Positions 45,496-55,629 of a stretch of DNA of 64,000 bases are shown in pieces. The stretch lies in contig NZ_VTRT01000001.1 in assembly GCF_008274585.1 (NCBI RefSeq), positions 248,001 to 312,000 of the forward strand. The letters are read 5' to 3'. Every line of letters begins with the position of its first letter. The first letter of the stretch is position 1. The notes under the pieces are model-generated. The model worked only from the letters and a program-made list of their open reading frames with translations. It was not told the origin of the DNA and made no database searches. The DNA is from Pedobacter sp. BS3 (GTDB lineage Bacteria; Bacteroidota; Bacteroidia; Sphingobacteriales; Sphingobacteriaceae). Position numbers and translations under genes: made by a program.

Positions 45496-48400
45496 TTATA
45501 AACCTATTTGAACTCCAGCGGAAGCTGACTTGAACGGAGGGTTTGATGTTCCTGTACGACCTAAGTTATAATTACCATCGGTTCGTAATATAGAATAGCC
45601 GCTAATGGTTTCGGGATCGATAGGCAAACCTCTCAAATGATCGAAGGTGAACATGTTTTCCAGGGATACATAAATTCGGGCGCTGGATAAACCGGCCTTT
45701 CTCAATAAATTACGGGGAAGGCTATACCCGAAGGTGATATTCTTTATTTTCAGGTAAGCCATATTAAGCATATAGCGTGTTTGAGGACGCATTACATAAC
45801 CGGAGTTAGAGCCGTTCAGGTTCCATGCCCGTGGATAGAATGCATCGGTACGATCTTCTTTCCAGAAATCGCTGGCAATGGCCTCTGGCATAGCACCTTC
45901 TTTTGCATAGTATCCCGGTATGGCCAGTTGCCCGTCTCCCCAGATACTTCTTTTTCCTACACCCTGAAAGAAAACAGAAAGGTCAAAAGCCTTGTAATCG
46001 GCTCCTAAACGGAACCCATACTGATACCTTGGTGTTGAATTGCCGATAACCACCTGATCTCCCGGATCGCCAAAGGTGCTTTTACCCGGCGTAATGTAGC
46101 CGTCGCCATTAACATCAACGAACTTTACGTCGCCAGGACTGATCAAAAGCACCTGGTTACCATCCTCAAAATAGGTTTGGTAAACCGGGTTGTTGCCTGC
46201 CAACATGTTGGTTACTTTGGCTGCTCCATCGTATATAATGGTTGTTTGTTTGATCTTGCCGTCCGAACCGTACACAAAATCCTCTTTCTGGAATAACCGG
46301 TCGGTTACATAACCATAGATATCGCCGTATCGTTTCCCTGTAGTAAATGTGTTATTGATATTTCTGTTCTCCCAGGGCGTATTCCAGTCGGCTCCTTTGG
46401 TAATCATGGTTGTTGCATCGGCGATATTCGCATTGATGGAAAGCCTGAGGTTTTTACCAAATTGATGGCTGAAATCAACAGCCAATTCCCATCCACGGGT
46501 TCGTAAGTTTCCGAAATTTCCGTTAGGAGCGCTTGTACCAAAAGTAGCCGGTAAAGCATCTCCGGGGATGATCATATTTTTGGTATCCCGCTGAAACCAC
46601 TCGGCTGTTATACCCAGGCGGTCGTTAAAGAAACGGAGATCTGTCCCGATATTGAGGTGCTGGATATCCTGCCAGCTTATATCCTGCGACACTGCACCTG
46701 GTGTGCCTATTTGAAAATACTGTACTCCGGAACTGGAAAGCCATGAGTTTTGATTTATTGCCATTGTTGGCAGGTAAAGGGAATTGGGTACCGATTGGTC
46801 GCCAATACTTCCCCACGAGCCTCGCAGCTTGGCAAAGCTTAACACCGGGTTAAGCGATTTCATGAAGCTTTCGTTAGATAAAACCCAGCCGGCAGAGAAA
46901 GACGGATACCAACGCCATTGCAAGTAACTTGGGAATTTAGAAGTACCATCGTAGCGTAGATTCGCTTCGAAAAGGTATTTATCCATGAACGCATAATTGG
47001 CCCTTCCAAAGAAACCCACCTGCGAATCCCAGTTAGCATCTCCGGTAACATCAGGTATGCCAACAGTATATTCAAACTGCGGATTATCCCTGTTAATAAG
47101 CTCTGATCTTTCTGATGAATGACTGTTCCATTTATATCCTACGATATTGGTACCCAGCATAAACTTGAGATCGTGCTTATTTTGCAATTTCAGATTATAG
47201 GTTGAATAGGCATTAAAGGTGTGTCTTGCTGACAGATAGGTATCCTGATGAAAATAGCTTTTATCTTTTGTAATATATTCTTCTACGGGGAACCTGTAAG
47301 CCGGCACACCACCCGTATCTGTTATATTACCTTCTTCATCTACGTAAATCTGGTTACCTGAATCATCTTTCCAGGCAACCGGGGTATACCAATGCCAGGC
47401 ACCGGTGAAGGTTGGCATAGAAGAGGTAAATGAATTTGTTTCTGTAGAATAAGAATAATCAGCTTTTAAATCCCAGTTTTTGGTAAAGTTTATAGTTGAA
47501 CCAAGGTTCAGATTCATGTACCTTTTCTGGTTAATTGCATCATTGGCATTTTTGGTATCGAAATAAGGGTCTCTTACGTCAACGCCATGCTCTTGCGCCC
47601 CAATTGGGAACAGGCGGCTCCAGCGGTAGAGGTATAACCAGGGGTCTGCTCCAAAACCGGTTGCTGAATTGGGATAACGTTTGGTGGCATCAGCATACAT
47701 AGCGCCTCCGCGAAGCGTTAAAAAATCGTTGACTTTGGTAGAAACGTTGAGGTTAGAGGTAAATCTTCTGAAATCGTCATGTTTGGCGGGTTTCATCATA
47801 CCTTCCTGCCCCAAATATCCAGCGCTAAAGTTGTAATAGGTATCGCCTTTTCTGCCATTTAACCCAATGTTATGTTTTTGCGAAAAGGCGTTGTCTTTGA
47901 TCATCATACTTACCGGATCGTATATCCGAAGTCCGTATTTATCTGTACCGTCAAAATACCAATCCCGGTTATACACTACCGGATCGCTCGGTTTTACTGT
48001 GCTGCCATATTTGGCCTGCCATTCTTTTATCTTTTCGAAACTTTCCCTGCTAACACGCCAGAAACCGCCGGCGGGGCCGCTCGATTTCATATTCTCATGG
48101 GCTTCTAAGGTGTATTCTAAACCGTCTATACCGGCAATGTCAATATCCTTAAAAGGAGCCTGCCACGACAGGTTATTTGAATAGGTCACTTTGTTGGATT
48201 CTGTTTGGGCGCCTTTTTTGGTTGTTATTAATATCACACCAAATGCGGCCTTTGATCCGTAAATGGAACTGGAGGCAGCGTCTTTTAAAACCGAAATGGA
48301 TTCTACATCATCGGGATTGATCAATTCAATACTGGGTATTTCCACATTGTCAACCAAAATCAAGGGGTTGGATGATCCTAAAACGGAACCAACCTGACCA

Positions 48401-49275
48401 CGTATTTTCATAACCGGGTCGGAGCCTACTTCGCCGCTGGGCACAACAATTGACAGGCCGGGAACAGTTCCCTGTAATCCCCGTCCTACATCGGGTATAG
48501 GACGGCTGCCCAATACTTTGTTTACATCTACCGAAGAAACTGCACCGGTTAAATGGGCTTTCTTTTGTGTGCCGTAACCTACAACCACTACTTCATTCAG
48601 TTGGTTGAGATCTTCTTTTAATACAATGGTAACCTGGGTACGTCCGTTAAGCGCAACTTCCTGCGATATAAAACCGGTATATGTAATTGATAAAGTGGCA
48701 TTTGCCTGTAAATTTTTCAGGCTAAACTCGCCGTTTATACCGGATACTACAGCTTGACCGCTTTCTTTCACACGGATGGTAGCACCGGGCAGCGGCTCGC
48801 CTTTTTCATCGGTAATAACGCCTTTAATGTCTATTAAAAGTACTGGAGCCGCTGATTGCTCTTTAAGTGGAACAATTACCACGGTTTTATTCTCAATAGA
48901 ATAAGTAAAGGGCTGGTTTTTGAAACATTGGTCTAATGCATCTTTAAGAGGGATATTTTGTACATTAATATCAATGGGCTTACTGTTTTTAAGCATCTCG
49001 TATTTATACACAAAATCGTATCCCGTTTGCCGTTTAATTTCTTTGAAGATGGCAGTTAAAGTACTTTGTTTTTTAACAAGAGAAACATACTGTGCATTGG
49101 CGGCCAGAGAAACCTGTAAGGCAATGGTTAGAAGAATAATAAAGGTTATATTAATCCGCATAAGCCATCTTTTTAAAAAGGGGTTGTTTGTAATATTAAG
49201 CCATGTTTTTTCAGATGGTGGATCTTGTACATAGCAGGCCTTGCCGCTAGCATTTTTAGCATAAAAATTGTACAT
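45496..49275 (-). CDS. SusC/RagA-family TonB-dependent receptor with STN signalling domain
   Basis: 1259 residues. A long N-terminal extension with the signal (FLKRWLMRINITFIILLTIA .. AANAQ); ATG of MRINIT is an alternative start. Then an STN domain (about residues 75-130: LTAIFKEIKRQTGYDFVYKY, TYSIENKTVVIVPL), a carboxypeptidase-D-like domain (GVITDEKGEPLPGATIRVKE), a TonB box and plug (LNEVVVVGYGTQKKAHLTGA) and the barrel, ending KSASAGVQIGL. The STN domain signals substrate binding to the FecR protein encoded 121 bases upstream. Confidence 0.96.
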   Translation of the reverse strand: MYNFYAKNASGKACYVQDPPSEKTWLNITNNPFLKRWLMRINITFIILLTIALQVSLAANAQYVSLVKKQSTLTAIFKEIKRQTGYDFVYKYEMLKNSKPIDINVQNIPLKDALDQCFKNQPFTYSIENKTVVIVPLKEQSAAPVLLIDIKGVITDEKGEPLPGATIRVKESGQAVVSGINGEFSLKNLQANATLSITYTGFISQEVALNGRTQVTIVLKEDLNQLNEVVVVGYGTQKKAHLTGAVSSVDVNKVLGSRPIPDVGRGLQGTVPGLSIVVPSGEVGSDPVMKIRGQVGSVLGSSNPLILVDNVEIPSIELINPDDVESISVLKDAASSSIYGSKAAFGVILITTKKGAQTESNKVTYSNNLSWQAPFKDIDIAGIDGLEYTLEAHENMKSSGPAGGFWRVSRESFEKIKEWQAKYGSTVKPSDPVVYNRDWYFDGTDKYGLRIYDPVSMMIKDNAFSQKHNIGLNGRKGDTYYNFSAGYLGQEGMMKPAKHDDFRRFTSNLNVSTKVNDFLTLRGGAMYADATKRYPNSATGFGADPWLYLYRWSRLFPIGAQEHGVDVRDPYFDTKNANDAINQKRYMNLNLGSTINFTKNWDLKADYSYSTETNSFTSSMPTFTGAWHWYTPVAWKDDSGNQIYVDEEGNITDTGGVPAYRFPVEEYITKDKSYFHQDTYLSARHTFNAYSTYNLKLQNKHDLKFMLGTNIVGYKWNSHSSERSELINRDNPQFEYTVGIPDVTGDANWDSQVGFFGRANYAFMDKYLFEANLRYDGTSKFPSYLQWRWYPSFSAGWVLSNESFMKSLNPVLSFAKLRGSWGSIGDQSVPNSLYLPTMAINQNSWLSSSGVQYFQIGTPGAVSQDISWQDIQHLNIGTDLRFFNDRLGITAEWFQRDTKNMIIPGDALPATFGTSAPNGNFGNLRTRGWELAVDFSHQFGKNLRLSINANIADATTMITKGADWNTPWENRNINNTFTTGKRYGDIYGYVTDRLFQKEDFVYGSDGKIKQTTIIYDGAAKVTNMLAGNNPVYQTYFEDGNQVLLISPGDVKFVDVNGDGYITPGKSTFGDPGDQVVIGNSTPRYQYGFRLGADYKAFDLSVFFQGVGKRSIWGDGQLAIPGYYAKEGAMPEAIASDFWKEDRTDAFYPRAWNLNGSNSGYVMRPQTRYMLNMAYLKIKNITFGYSLPRNLLRKAGLSSARIYVSLENMFTFDHLRGLPIDPETISGYSILRTDGNYNLGRTGTSNPPFKSASAGVQIGL

Positions 49276-49396
49276 TTGTTAGGGTTTTATAGGTTAATTA
49301 TTGGTTCGAAGCAATAGTTATTATAATCATGAAGACCCAAAAGACTTGTCGGGGGCGCTGGAACGCTCCCGATATCTTTTTATACGCAATGTATAC

Positions 49397-50554
49397 TTAT
49401 GGCATAACCAGAATCCTCCTTTCTTCATTAGTGTGCCCTGGCATAATCTTGAAATGAACGCCCTGGGTCATTTCAAGAACTTTTAATACCTCACTTATAT
49501 TTTTATTACGGGATATTGAACCGCCAAATTTTACATCGGCAATTGTGCCCTGGTAATCTACCTCCACATCGTACCAGCGGCTTAACTGGCGCATAATGGT
49601 TCGTAATGGTGTGCCTTCAAAGGTAAAATCGCCGTTGTGCCAGGCTATTGCCTGATCGGTATCGGTTTGTTCTACAGTAATATCATCGTTTTGCAGCGTT
49701 GCCTGCTCTCCGGGTTTCAGTATTTTTGAGATGTTGCTGCTATTATGTATCCGTATGCTTCCTGTAAGCAGGGTAGTTTTCGTAGCATCTTCATCCGCGT
49801 AAGCGTTAATATTAAAATGTGTACCTAAAACTTCTACCGTTTGGCCTGCAGATACTACTTTAAAAGGACTGGCTTTATTGTGGGCTACTTCAAAATAAGC
49901 TTCACCGGTTAGCTGTACTACACGCTCATTACCGGTAAATGCCACGGGGTAACGCAAGGATGAAGCCGCATTAAGCCACACTTTGGTTCCATCGGGTAAA
50001 TTGATCTGATACTGTCCTCCACGTGGTGTTTCAATAGTATTAAAAGCGTTGGCTGCTACAGAACCGGCATTTTTATCTACTTCATAAATGAGCTGGCCAT
50101 TGGTTGCTTTAATAATCCTGATACCGGCTTGTCTGGCAATTTGTCCACTGTTACTGTCGGTCAATACTATTTTTTCTCCATTCTCAAGCGTCAATATAGC
50201 TTTATTGCCACCGGGCTTTATATCGTTGGTGTAATGCTGTTTAGCATTATTGCTAATAATATCATGACGACTATAGAAATAAACCGCGATGCCCAGAAAT
50301 GCCATAGCTGCAATTGCGGCAGCCCATCTTAAGGGTAAGGATATTATTTTAGTGTTTTCACGCTGACGAATGGTATCCGTAATCTGTGAATAAACACGGT
50401 TGCGAATGATCCGTTCATCCGGATTTAGCTTATTCCCGGCATCTTCCTGCATCCGGAATTTGTCCTGATAATCCAGCAATAACCTCTCTTCTTCGGGGCT
50501 ACATGTTCCGGCAGTGTATTTTTCGTATAAGGCTATATATTCTTCAGGGGTCAT
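49397..50554 (-). CDS. FecR-family anti-sigma factor
   Basis: 385 residues. Cytosolic N-terminus (MTPEEYIALYEKYTAGTCSP), a membrane segment at about 74-92 (WAAAIAAMAFLGIAVYFYS), the periplasmic FecR domain (ETPRGGQYQINLPDGTKVWL .. GEAYFEVAHNKASPFKVV) and a C-terminal DUF4974 domain (FTFEGTPLRTIMRQLSRWYD). It holds the ECF sigma factor encoded divergently next door and releases it when the STN-type SusC is loaded. Confidence 0.95.
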   Translation of the reverse strand: MTPEEYIALYEKYTAGTCSPEEERLLLDYQDKFRMQEDAGNKLNPDERIIRNRVYSQITDTIRQRENTKIISLPLRWAAAIAAMAFLGIAVYFYSRHDIISNNAKQHYTNDIKPGGNKAILTLENGEKIVLTDSNSGQIARQAGIRIIKATNGQLIYEVDKNAGSVAANAFNTIETPRGGQYQINLPDGTKVWLNAASSLRYPVAFTGNERVVQLTGEAYFEVAHNKASPFKVVSAGQTVEVLGTHFNINAYADEDATKTTLLTGSIRIHNSSNISKILKPGEQATLQNDDITVEQTDTDQAIAWHNGDFTFEGTPLRTIMRQLSRWYDVEVDYQGTIADVKFGGSISRNKNISEVLKVLEMTQGVHFKIMPGHTNEERRILVMP

Positions 50555-50694
50555 AACAGGTTAAATCAGTTCTACTTTTAAAGAGGATAATTAACCCGGC
50601 TTACACACATACATTGGAAAATATTTTTTAATGGGACAAAAAACTATTTAATAGTTGACCATCTGTAGCTAAATAATTACTTTTAAAATCAGAT

Positions 50695-51288
50695 ATGGCC
50701 AGTAGTTTCTTATCGGATAAAGACATTTGGCTTGCCGTTGTAAACGATGATCACCGGGCTTTTGCCGTTTTATACAACCGGCACTGGAAAAAACTATACA
50801 AAACCTTCCTCTATTATCTTAAAGATGAAACCGCTGCCGAAGAGATTTTGCATGATGTTTTTGTTGTATTGTGGCGACGGCGGAAGCATCTTAACATAGA
50901 AAATTTCAATAATTATATTTATATCACGGCCCGCTATCATGTATTTAAATACCTGAAAGCATTAAAGCTATCTCCCATAGAATATATTGAGCAATATACT
51001 GAAGAAGCCTGTCCGTGCCAGGTTAGTGAGGCGGAAGAGCGGTTAGATTATCATGATTTTGAAATTCAGCTTACTCAAAGCCTCAACGGTCTGCCAAAGC
51101 GATGCCGCGAAATTTTCTGGTTAAGCCGGATCAAAAATCTCTCTAATGAGGAGATTGCACAGCAATTGAATATTTCAAAACGTACGGTTGAAAACCAGAT
51201 CACTCATGCCTTAAAGCATCTCAGGGTATCTTATGGTGAGTTTTCGGCTACTGCAGTGGGTGTATTGTTTGTTACCTTATTCTGGTAA
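50695..51288 (+). CDS. ECF sigma-70 factor of the PUL2 regulon
   Basis: 197 residues. Region 2 (HRAFAVLYNRHWKKLYKTFL, AAEEILHDVFVVLWRRR) and region 4 (GLPKRCREIFWLSRIKNLSN, EEIAQQLNISKRTVENQITH). The last 15 residues (FSATAVGVLFVTLFW) are hydrophobic, as often in Bacteroidota ECF factors. Divergent from FecR with a 140-bp shared upstream region; together they form the usual trans-envelope switch for SusC expression. Confidence 0.95.
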   Translation: MASSFLSDKDIWLAVVNDDHRAFAVLYNRHWKKLYKTFLYYLKDETAAEEILHDVFVVLWRRRKHLNIENFNNYIYITARYHVFKYLKALKLSPIEYIEQYTEEACPCQVSEAEERLDYHDFEIQLTQSLNGLPKRCREIFWLSRIKNLSNEEIAQQLNISKRTVENQITHALKHLRVSYGEFSATAVGVLFVTLFW

Positions 51289-51299
51289 TTAAAGGGATG

Positions 51300-51665
51300 T
51301 TAAGATGGAAAAACGATATTCCGTCTGTAACGGGCAATGAACTTATACACTAATCGACCCAGCCATATAAAGGGAGGCAGTTGCAAAACAGGAACCAGAA
51401 AACGGCTCCAGTGTCCGCTGGCCTTCCAAATGTTGAGCATGGCATCCGCACCGCGGGAGATATTGCCTTGCAGATCAATTACATGAATTTCCTTTTCGCA
51501 TTGTGCCGGGTCAATTTCAGGATGCCGACTTAAAAAATCACTATCCTGATAAGGCACCAGCAAAAACTGGTCTTTATATACTATACGACTAAGCCAGCCG
51601 GTTACACCTACGCACATGCTGCAGCCGCCATCGTACAAAACAACCAGTTGATCCGTTTTTGTCAC
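51300..51665 (-). CDS. DCC-family thiol-disulfide oxidoreductase (DUF393)
   Basis: 121 residues with the family motif VVLYDGGCSMCVGVTGWLSR (DxxCxxC) at the N-terminus and a later HVIDLQGNISRGADAMLNIW. DCC proteins are thioredoxin-like; the exact redox partner is not known. The stop is 11 bases from that of the ECF gene (convergent). Confidence 0.88.
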   Translation of the reverse strand: MTKTDQLVVLYDGGCSMCVGVTGWLSRIVYKDQFLLVPYQDSDFLSRHPEIDPAQCEKEIHVIDLQGNISRGADAMLNIWKASGHWSRFLVPVLQLPPFIWLGRLVYKFIARYRRNIVFPS

Positions 51666-51761
51666 AAAATTAATGTTCCTTAATCAGGTATTGAGTGCTG
51701 CGTAATGAAGAGGGTGGTTTCCGATTTTTGTCTTGTCTCTTGCTTCTGCAACAATACGTGC

Positions 51762-52202
51762 TTAATAAGTTTCACTATAGGGCGGTATACCGTAATCTTT
51801 AACAGGTTGAGAGCGATCTTTTTTCTTGAAATTCAGTTTCTGGAAAAAGGATTTAACTTTTGAAACCACATCGGTAAGTACATTTGAATCGATGTTTTTA
51901 GCGGCCTTTTGCGAAAAAAGCGTAACCAAAGCTTTTATTATAAAGTTTGATTTCCTGAAAAATACACTGTTTAATAATGTTGGAAGCACAAAGCGTGAAA
52001 TGGCAGTAACAAAATCTTCGTGAATGATTTCCTGTAAAAAAGACTGGTTGCCTTTGCCTTTAAATAAGGAAAGTATGGTAGAAAACGTGGCTGCCGGACT
52101 GTGGAATTTTTCGGCAATGACACGTTCCTCTACCTCGGTTTTTAACCGGAGCACCTGGATTCTCTCCTGTAAATCTGCAAAGGTTTTAATGGAGTTTGCC
52201 AT
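51762..52202 (-). CDS. Conserved hypothetical protein next to the holin-like gene
   Basis: 146 residues: a charged N-terminal helix (FADLQERIQVLRLKTEVEER), a middle with two weakly hydrophobic stretches (FVTAISRFVLPTLLNSVFF, FIIKALVTLF) and a basic end (KKKDRSQPVKDYGIPPYSET). Family not recognised. It overlaps the upstream membrane-protein gene by 17 bases and belongs to the same three-gene operon (52855 to 51762). Confidence 0.75.
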   Translation of the reverse strand: MANSIKTFADLQERIQVLRLKTEVEERVIAEKFHSPAATFSTILSLFKGKGNQSFLQEIIHEDFVTAISRFVLPTLLNSVFFRKSNFIIKALVTLFSQKAAKNIDSNVLTDVVSKVKSFFQKLNFKKKDRSQPVKDYGIPPYSETY

Positions 52203-52557
52203 CTTCTTTTCTATGACGGAAAAAACGTTTAACAGTGAAATTATGCAGGTGCTTTTCGATGTGATTATCCTTAATCAGTATAACGATAATGGCTATAATG
52301 AGATATAACAGGGCAATTAATCCAAAACCACCTGCATACGAGTTTAAAAGTTCTGAAAAATAAAAGCCTAATGCCATGGACCCGAAAAATAAGGTCACAA
52401 CAAGCAGGAGAACTACCAGCCCGTCTGTAATGAGGTTTGCTACAATAAGTATGATACGTTCAATAATGGTTAAACGTACCAGCTCTACTTTATCAGAGAC
52501 GTATTCTTTTAACAGGGTAATAATATCCTGGTTGTTATTTTCCTGATTTTCTGCCAT
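52186..52557 (-). CDS. Phage-holin-family (Phage_holin_3_6-like) membrane protein
   Basis: 123 residues with two membrane segments (IILIVANLITDGLVVLLLVV TLF and FGLIALLYLIIAIIVILI) and a basic tail (KHLHNFTVKRFFRHRKEDG). The family name comes from phage holins, but chromosomal copies beside ytxH-like genes, as here, are general stress/envelope proteins. Overlaps the next gene by 17 bases; ytxH-like gene 25 bases upstream. Confidence 0.8.
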   Translation of the reverse strand: MAENQENNNQDIITLLKEYVSDKVELVRLTIIERIILIVANLITDGLVVLLLVVTLFFGSMALGFYFSELLNSYAGGFGLIALLYLIIAIIVILIKDNHIEKHLHNFTVKRFFRHRKEDGKLH

Positions 52558-52582
52558 AGGGTATAAGCTTAGGATACGCAGA

Positions 52583-52855
52583 TTAAACCTGGTCTGTTGC
52601 GCCTGTAAATTCTTCCTGAGGGTGATTGTTGTTTATTTTTGATTTGATATTTTCTATCACCTTATCTTTCAGGGCGCTAAGCTTATCAATTTCTTCGGCA
52701 GCGCTGTCTTTTATAGAATCGCCAAGATTTTTTAAGGCATCGTTTAATTTATCGCGGGTTTCAGTTCCTTTTTCGGGAGCGAATAAAATGCCTAAAGCGG
52801 CTCCTGCGGCTAATCCGGCTAATAATGCTACTGCAACTTTTGCGTTATCGTTCAT
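52583..52855 (-). CDS. YtxH-domain protein
   Basis: 90 residues from ATG 52855 (MNDNAKVAVALLAGLAAGAA); an upstream in-frame ATG at 52879 adds 8 residues. A glycine-rich membrane segment (ALLAGLAAGAALGILFAPEK) followed by a coiled-coil (RDKLNDALKNLGDSIKDSAA), the standard YtxH layout of general-stress envelope proteins. First gene of a three-gene operon. Confidence 0.88.
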   Translation of the reverse strand: MNDNAKVAVALLAGLAAGAALGILFAPEKGTETRDKLNDALKNLGDSIKDSAAEEIDKLSALKDKVIENIKSKINNNHPQEEFTGATDQV

Positions 52856-52923
52856 GGTTATAAGATTTATGTTTATCAATATGCTATTTCAGTTCAAAAA
52901 CGTAAAATGGACTAAAAGTGTTT

Positions 52924-53976
52924 TTATAAATAATTCTTTTCGTCGGGATGCTTCATTTTTTCCAGGCGTTCTGTAGCCATACGGCTGGTTTCATAAATGC
53001 GTACGGTTAGTATGAAATACGACAGCAGCAAAGGCCCGAATACCAGTCCGATAATACCAAAAGCCGGTATACCGATAATTACGCCAATAACGGTAATGAT
53101 AGGATGCGTGTCGGCTACTTTTCTGGCAATAATAAAGCGGATCACATTATCAATGTTGGTAATGAGTATAAGTCCCCACAACAGCAATCCTACACCGTTA
53201 AAAGTATCGCCCTGTACAATGGTAATAACAGCTGCAGGTATAAATATTACCGGTGCACCGATAATGGGTAAAAATGAGAGGAATGTGGCTATTACGCCCC
53301 AGAAAATAGCATCGGGTATACCGAAAATAAAAAAGCCGATACTAAGCAGTGCGCCCTGTACAAAGGCAATAAATCCCTGGCCCAGTACATTAGAATAGGT
53401 GGTATTTTTTAATTCCTCGGCAAATCTGCGTGAGTTTTGCTCCTGGAAAGGAGAATATTTGAGCAGCGAGTTCTCAAATTCTTCATGGCGGATAAACATA
53501 AAATACAGCAGGAAATACATCACGGTAACGCCTAATGCAATATCAAAAGCGCCGCCAAGTATGGAAGGGAACAGATCGCCGATAAAATTTTTGAACCGGG
53601 CTGTCAGGTTATTGAACAGATCGGGCTGCTTGAGCTTGGAGCCCATAAAATCGTCTATGCGACTCAGGATAATACGTATTTTAAATGAATCGCGTTGAAA
53701 ATCGTTGATCTTATTGATCACCATTAAGGTTAAGGTGAGTATGGGTAGCACGATGATAACAAACGAGCCGGCTATAAGCGAAGCGGCTGCCCCGATACGG
53801 CGCCAGTGCCATTGCCGGGTCAGGTGAAGGTACAATGGCCGTAAAATGGTGTACATAACCACCGTGGTAAGCAATGTCCCGGCAATTATCCGCAGCGAAT
53901 AGATAATAAATGCCGCCAGGATAATTAATATGGCCAGTACAATGTTGTTGCGTTGTTTATAATTAAATACCGACAT
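52924..53976 (-). CDS. AI-2E family transporter
   Basis: 350 residues from ATG 53976 (MSVFNYKQRNNIVL); a longer frame to 54024 adds 16 residues without family likeness. About eight membrane segments in the AI-2E/PerM order, with LSFLPIIGAPVIFIPAAVIT and GLVFGPLLLSYFI as signatures. Members export autoinducer-2 or act as Na+/H+ antiporters; the role here cannot be told. Confidence 0.9.
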   Translation of the reverse strand: MSVFNYKQRNNIVLAILIILAAFIIYSLRIIAGTLLTTVVMYTILRPLYLHLTRQWHWRRIGAAASLIAGSFVIIVLPILTLTLMVINKINDFQRDSFKIRIILSRIDDFMGSKLKQPDLFNNLTARFKNFIGDLFPSILGGAFDIALGVTVMYFLLYFMFIRHEEFENSLLKYSPFQEQNSRRFAEELKNTTYSNVLGQGFIAFVQGALLSIGFFIFGIPDAIFWGVIATFLSFLPIIGAPVIFIPAAVITIVQGDTFNGVGLLLWGLILITNIDNVIRFIIARKVADTHPIITVIGVIIGIPAFGIIGLVFGPLLLSYFILTVRIYETSRMATERLEKMKHPDEKNYL

Positions 53977-54142
53977 GCCCGGGTAAGTTAAAACTAAATA
54001 GTTGAACGAAGCAAATCCCGGCATTTGTCCCGGGTAATTCGAGGTTCGGGATTAAAAGTCAAAACCAGCAATGGCCTTATTAGCAACATACAAATAAATT
54101 TATTTGCGTCAATTTATGGTCTGGCATTTATTCCGGCACAGA

Positions 54143-55549
54143 TTATTTTTTACTCAGGTTGATAGACTTCATTTTATTGTACAATGTTTTTCTATCAATG
54201 TTTAGTAATTGAGCAGCTTTTGTTTTATTGAAGTTAACCTCACGCAGCACCTGGATAATGGTGGCATATTCTGCCTGTATGGTGGCATCTTTCAGGTTGT
54301 GCGAGTTTTCTTCTGAAAGCGGTTTAAGCGCATAAGCCTTTTCGGCAGCAAATGTGTTTGAATAGTTGGCAATTTCAAGCGGTAATGATTTGATTTGAAC
54401 AATGTTGCCTTCGGTTAGCAAAACGGCCCGCCTGATCACGTTTTTAAGCTCCCGGACATTACCGGGCCAGTTATAGCTTAGAAAACATTTTTGCACGTCC
54501 TCCGAAAAACCGGCTACGTTTTTACTAAGCTCGGCATTGGTGCTTTTTAAAAATGCGTCGGCAAATATTAAAATATCATTTCCGCGATTACGCAATGGCG
54601 GTAAGTGGATGCTGAATTCGTTAAACCGGTGATAAAGGTCTTCCCTGAACCGGTTATTTTGTATAGCCACGTGCAGGTTTTCATTAGTGGCAACAATGAT
54701 GCGCACATCCAGCTCAATTTCTTTGAGACCGCCAATACGCTTTACCTTGCGCTCCTGCACGGTTCTCAACAGCGCTGCCTGCGTTTCGTACGACAGATTG
54801 CCGATCTCATCCAAAAATAAAGTACCTCCGTTAGCCATTTCAAAATGACCGGGCTTGGCAAACAGCGCACCGGTAAAAGCGCCTTTCTCATGACCAAAAA
54901 ATTCGCTGCCGGCAAGCTCTTTGGTTAACGAGCCGCAATCCATAGCAATAAAGGGTTTGTCTTTACGACCGCTGTTCAGGTGAATGGCTTTGGCGATAGA
55001 CTCTTTACCTGTACCGCTTTCGCCGGTTAAAATAACGCTGTAGTTGGTTGGGGCTATCAGCTTAATGTGCCGCATAAGCTCCATAGACGTTGCGCTTTGC
55101 CCGATGATGAATTCTTCGGGCATGATCTGACCGCCTTTTTTTATAACAGGCGAGCTATTATCTGCCGAATAATCTTTTGAAAATGCCTTTTGGGTCTCCA
55201 GCGCTTTATTAATGGTGTTTAATATCTCGTCCGGATAAAGCGGTTTGGTGATATAATCGTAGGCGCCAAGCTTGATCAGCTCAACGGCGAGCTTAATATC
55301 TGAATAGCCGGTTATAATAATTACGCCCGTTTGCGGATGCCTGACTTTAATTTTTTTGAGCAATTCACGGCCGTCGGTATCCTGAAGCCTGAAATCGCAC
55401 AGCACCAGGTTATAATCTTCTTTGGATAAAATTTCCATTGCCGATGAACCGCTTGTCGCCGTATTAACCTGGAAGTTATGTTTACTTAAAAAGCGGGACA
55501 GCAGTAAACCGATATTGATTTCGTCGTCGACAATTAAAATTTTTTTCAT
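54143..55549 (-). CDS. Sigma-54-dependent response regulator (NtrC type)
   Basis: 468 residues. Receiver domain with Asp8/Asp9 and phosphoacceptor Asp52 (LVLCDFRLQDTDG), AAA+ domain with Walker A GESGTGKES, the sigma-54 contact loop GAFTGA and Walker B GGTLFLDEIG, and a Fis-type HTH (VNFNKTKAAQLLNIDRKTLY). No histidine kinase gene lies next to it, so it is an orphan in this window. It activates sigma-54 promoters elsewhere; divergent or nearby sigma-54 sites were not found by eye. Confidence 0.96.
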   Translation of the reverse strand: MKKILIVDDEINIGLLLSRFLSKHNFQVNTATSGSSAMEILSKEDYNLVLCDFRLQDTDGRELLKKIKVRHPQTGVIIITGYSDIKLAVELIKLGAYDYITKPLYPDEILNTINKALETQKAFSKDYSADNSSPVIKKGGQIMPEEFIIGQSATSMELMRHIKLIAPTNYSVILTGESGTGKESIAKAIHLNSGRKDKPFIAMDCGSLTKELAGSEFFGHEKGAFTGALFAKPGHFEMANGGTLFLDEIGNLSYETQAALLRTVQERKVKRIGGLKEIELDVRIIVATNENLHVAIQNNRFREDLYHRFNEFSIHLPPLRNRGNDILIFADAFLKSTNAELSKNVAGFSEDVQKCFLSYNWPGNVRELKNVIRRAVLLTEGNIVQIKSLPLEIANYSNTFAAEKAYALKPLSEENSHNLKDATIQAEYATIIQVLREVNFNKTKAAQLLNIDRKTLYNKMKSINLSKK

Positions 55550-55629
55550 TCCTTAAAGAAGCGGTCTATTCCACTAATGTAGGATGAAAAATTTATTTTG
55601 GGAAAAAAATTCCACAAAAAGCAGAAGAT